Below, piece by piece: positions 63,993-64,000 of a DNA stretch of 64,000 nucleotides. The stretch covers positions 26,040 to 90,039 of the forward strand of contig NZ_BFAY01000002.1 of the NCBI RefSeq assembly GCF_003112675.1, written 5' to 3'. The position numbers were made by a program, and so were the translations under genes. Positions within the stretch are counted from its first letter, which is position 1; each line of letters begins with the position of its first letter. Under the pieces are notes generated by a model. That model was not told the DNA's origin, searched no databases, and was given only the letters and a program-made list of their open reading frames with translations. The DNA is from Leptospira johnsonii. GTDB taxonomy: Bacteria; Spirochaetota; Leptospiria; Leptospirales; Leptospiraceae.

Positions 63993-64000
63993 GGACAAAG

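Overview
ORGANISM. The window looks like chromosomal DNA of a Leptospira species. The lipoproteins are spirochaete-like with relaxed lipoboxes. There is a LruB-like imelysin beside a TonB-dependent receptor, TRL-like and DUF3015 exported proteins, several DUF families often annotated in Leptospira, and non-ATG starts with 1-4 bp gene overlaps. By eye the GC content is in the low forties percent, above the pathogenic L. interrogans group, so an intermediate or saprophytic clade is more likely (inference). I saw no rRNA, tRNA, CRISPR array, transposase or phage genes. LAYOUT. 1-3242: a truncated RND/MMPL transporter with its MlaC/HpnM-like partner, then a secreted HET-C/phospholipase-C-fold protein. 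3410-9936: glycosyltransferase-like protein, small exported proteins, an AGMO-like membrane hydroxylase, a saccharopine-dehydrogenase-like reductase and two lipoproteins, one with HEXXH. 10003-12452: an AT-rich DNA-damage cassette (SRAP/YedK, UmuD, UmuC) in which UmuD has lost its catalytic Ser and Lys. 12795-25797: the most striking region, seven co-directional genes. Two sets of circularly permuted ATP-grasp ligase, alpha-E domain and transglutaminase (one also carrying a DUF2126 amidoligase domain) flank an imelysin lipoprotein and a TonB-dependent receptor. 25928-36510: desaturase, pyrE, a LolCDE/MacB-like ABC exporter, a SpoIID-domain lipoprotein, an RlmD/TrmA-type RNA methyltransferase and small proteins. 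36507-44478: alpha/beta hydrolase lipoprotein, DUF4105/Lnb-like protein, tandem DUF3015 proteins, TRL-like lipoprotein, a degenerate hydrolase-like lipoprotein and a TPR protein. 44527-54213: membrane pyrophosphatase, GNAT, metalloprotease-like lipoprotein, glycyl-tRNA synthetase, a polytopic TonB-like protein, PrsW protease, PrmA and a PfkB sugar/adenosine kinase. 54210-58054: surface lipoprotein, beta-barrel candidate, TruA and a DUF2225 protein. 58189-63992: TPR-like exported protein, PlsC acyltransferase, acyl-CoA carboxylase biotin-carboxylase and biotin-carrier subunits, and an Omp85-type barrel. HOW THE GENES WORK TOGETHER. Most of the window is ordinary envelope and housekeeping functions. 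The 12.8-25.8 kb block is read as one functional unit (inference): ATP-dependent carboxylate-amine ligases and transglutaminase-like peptidases that would make or modify a peptide, coupled by position to outer-membrane iron or metal-complex uptake. A Fur-box-like palindrome precedes the imelysin/receptor pair, and a promoter with an operator-like palindrome in its spacer precedes the first ligase. Intergenic gaps also hold at least two families of short repeats (TGTWGGA palindromes and CACAGAGGCAC-type units) and several clear intrinsic terminators. Start codons were moved from the longest reading frame where a lipobox, a catalytic N-terminal Cys or a ribosome binding site argued for it; these choices are explained in the entries.
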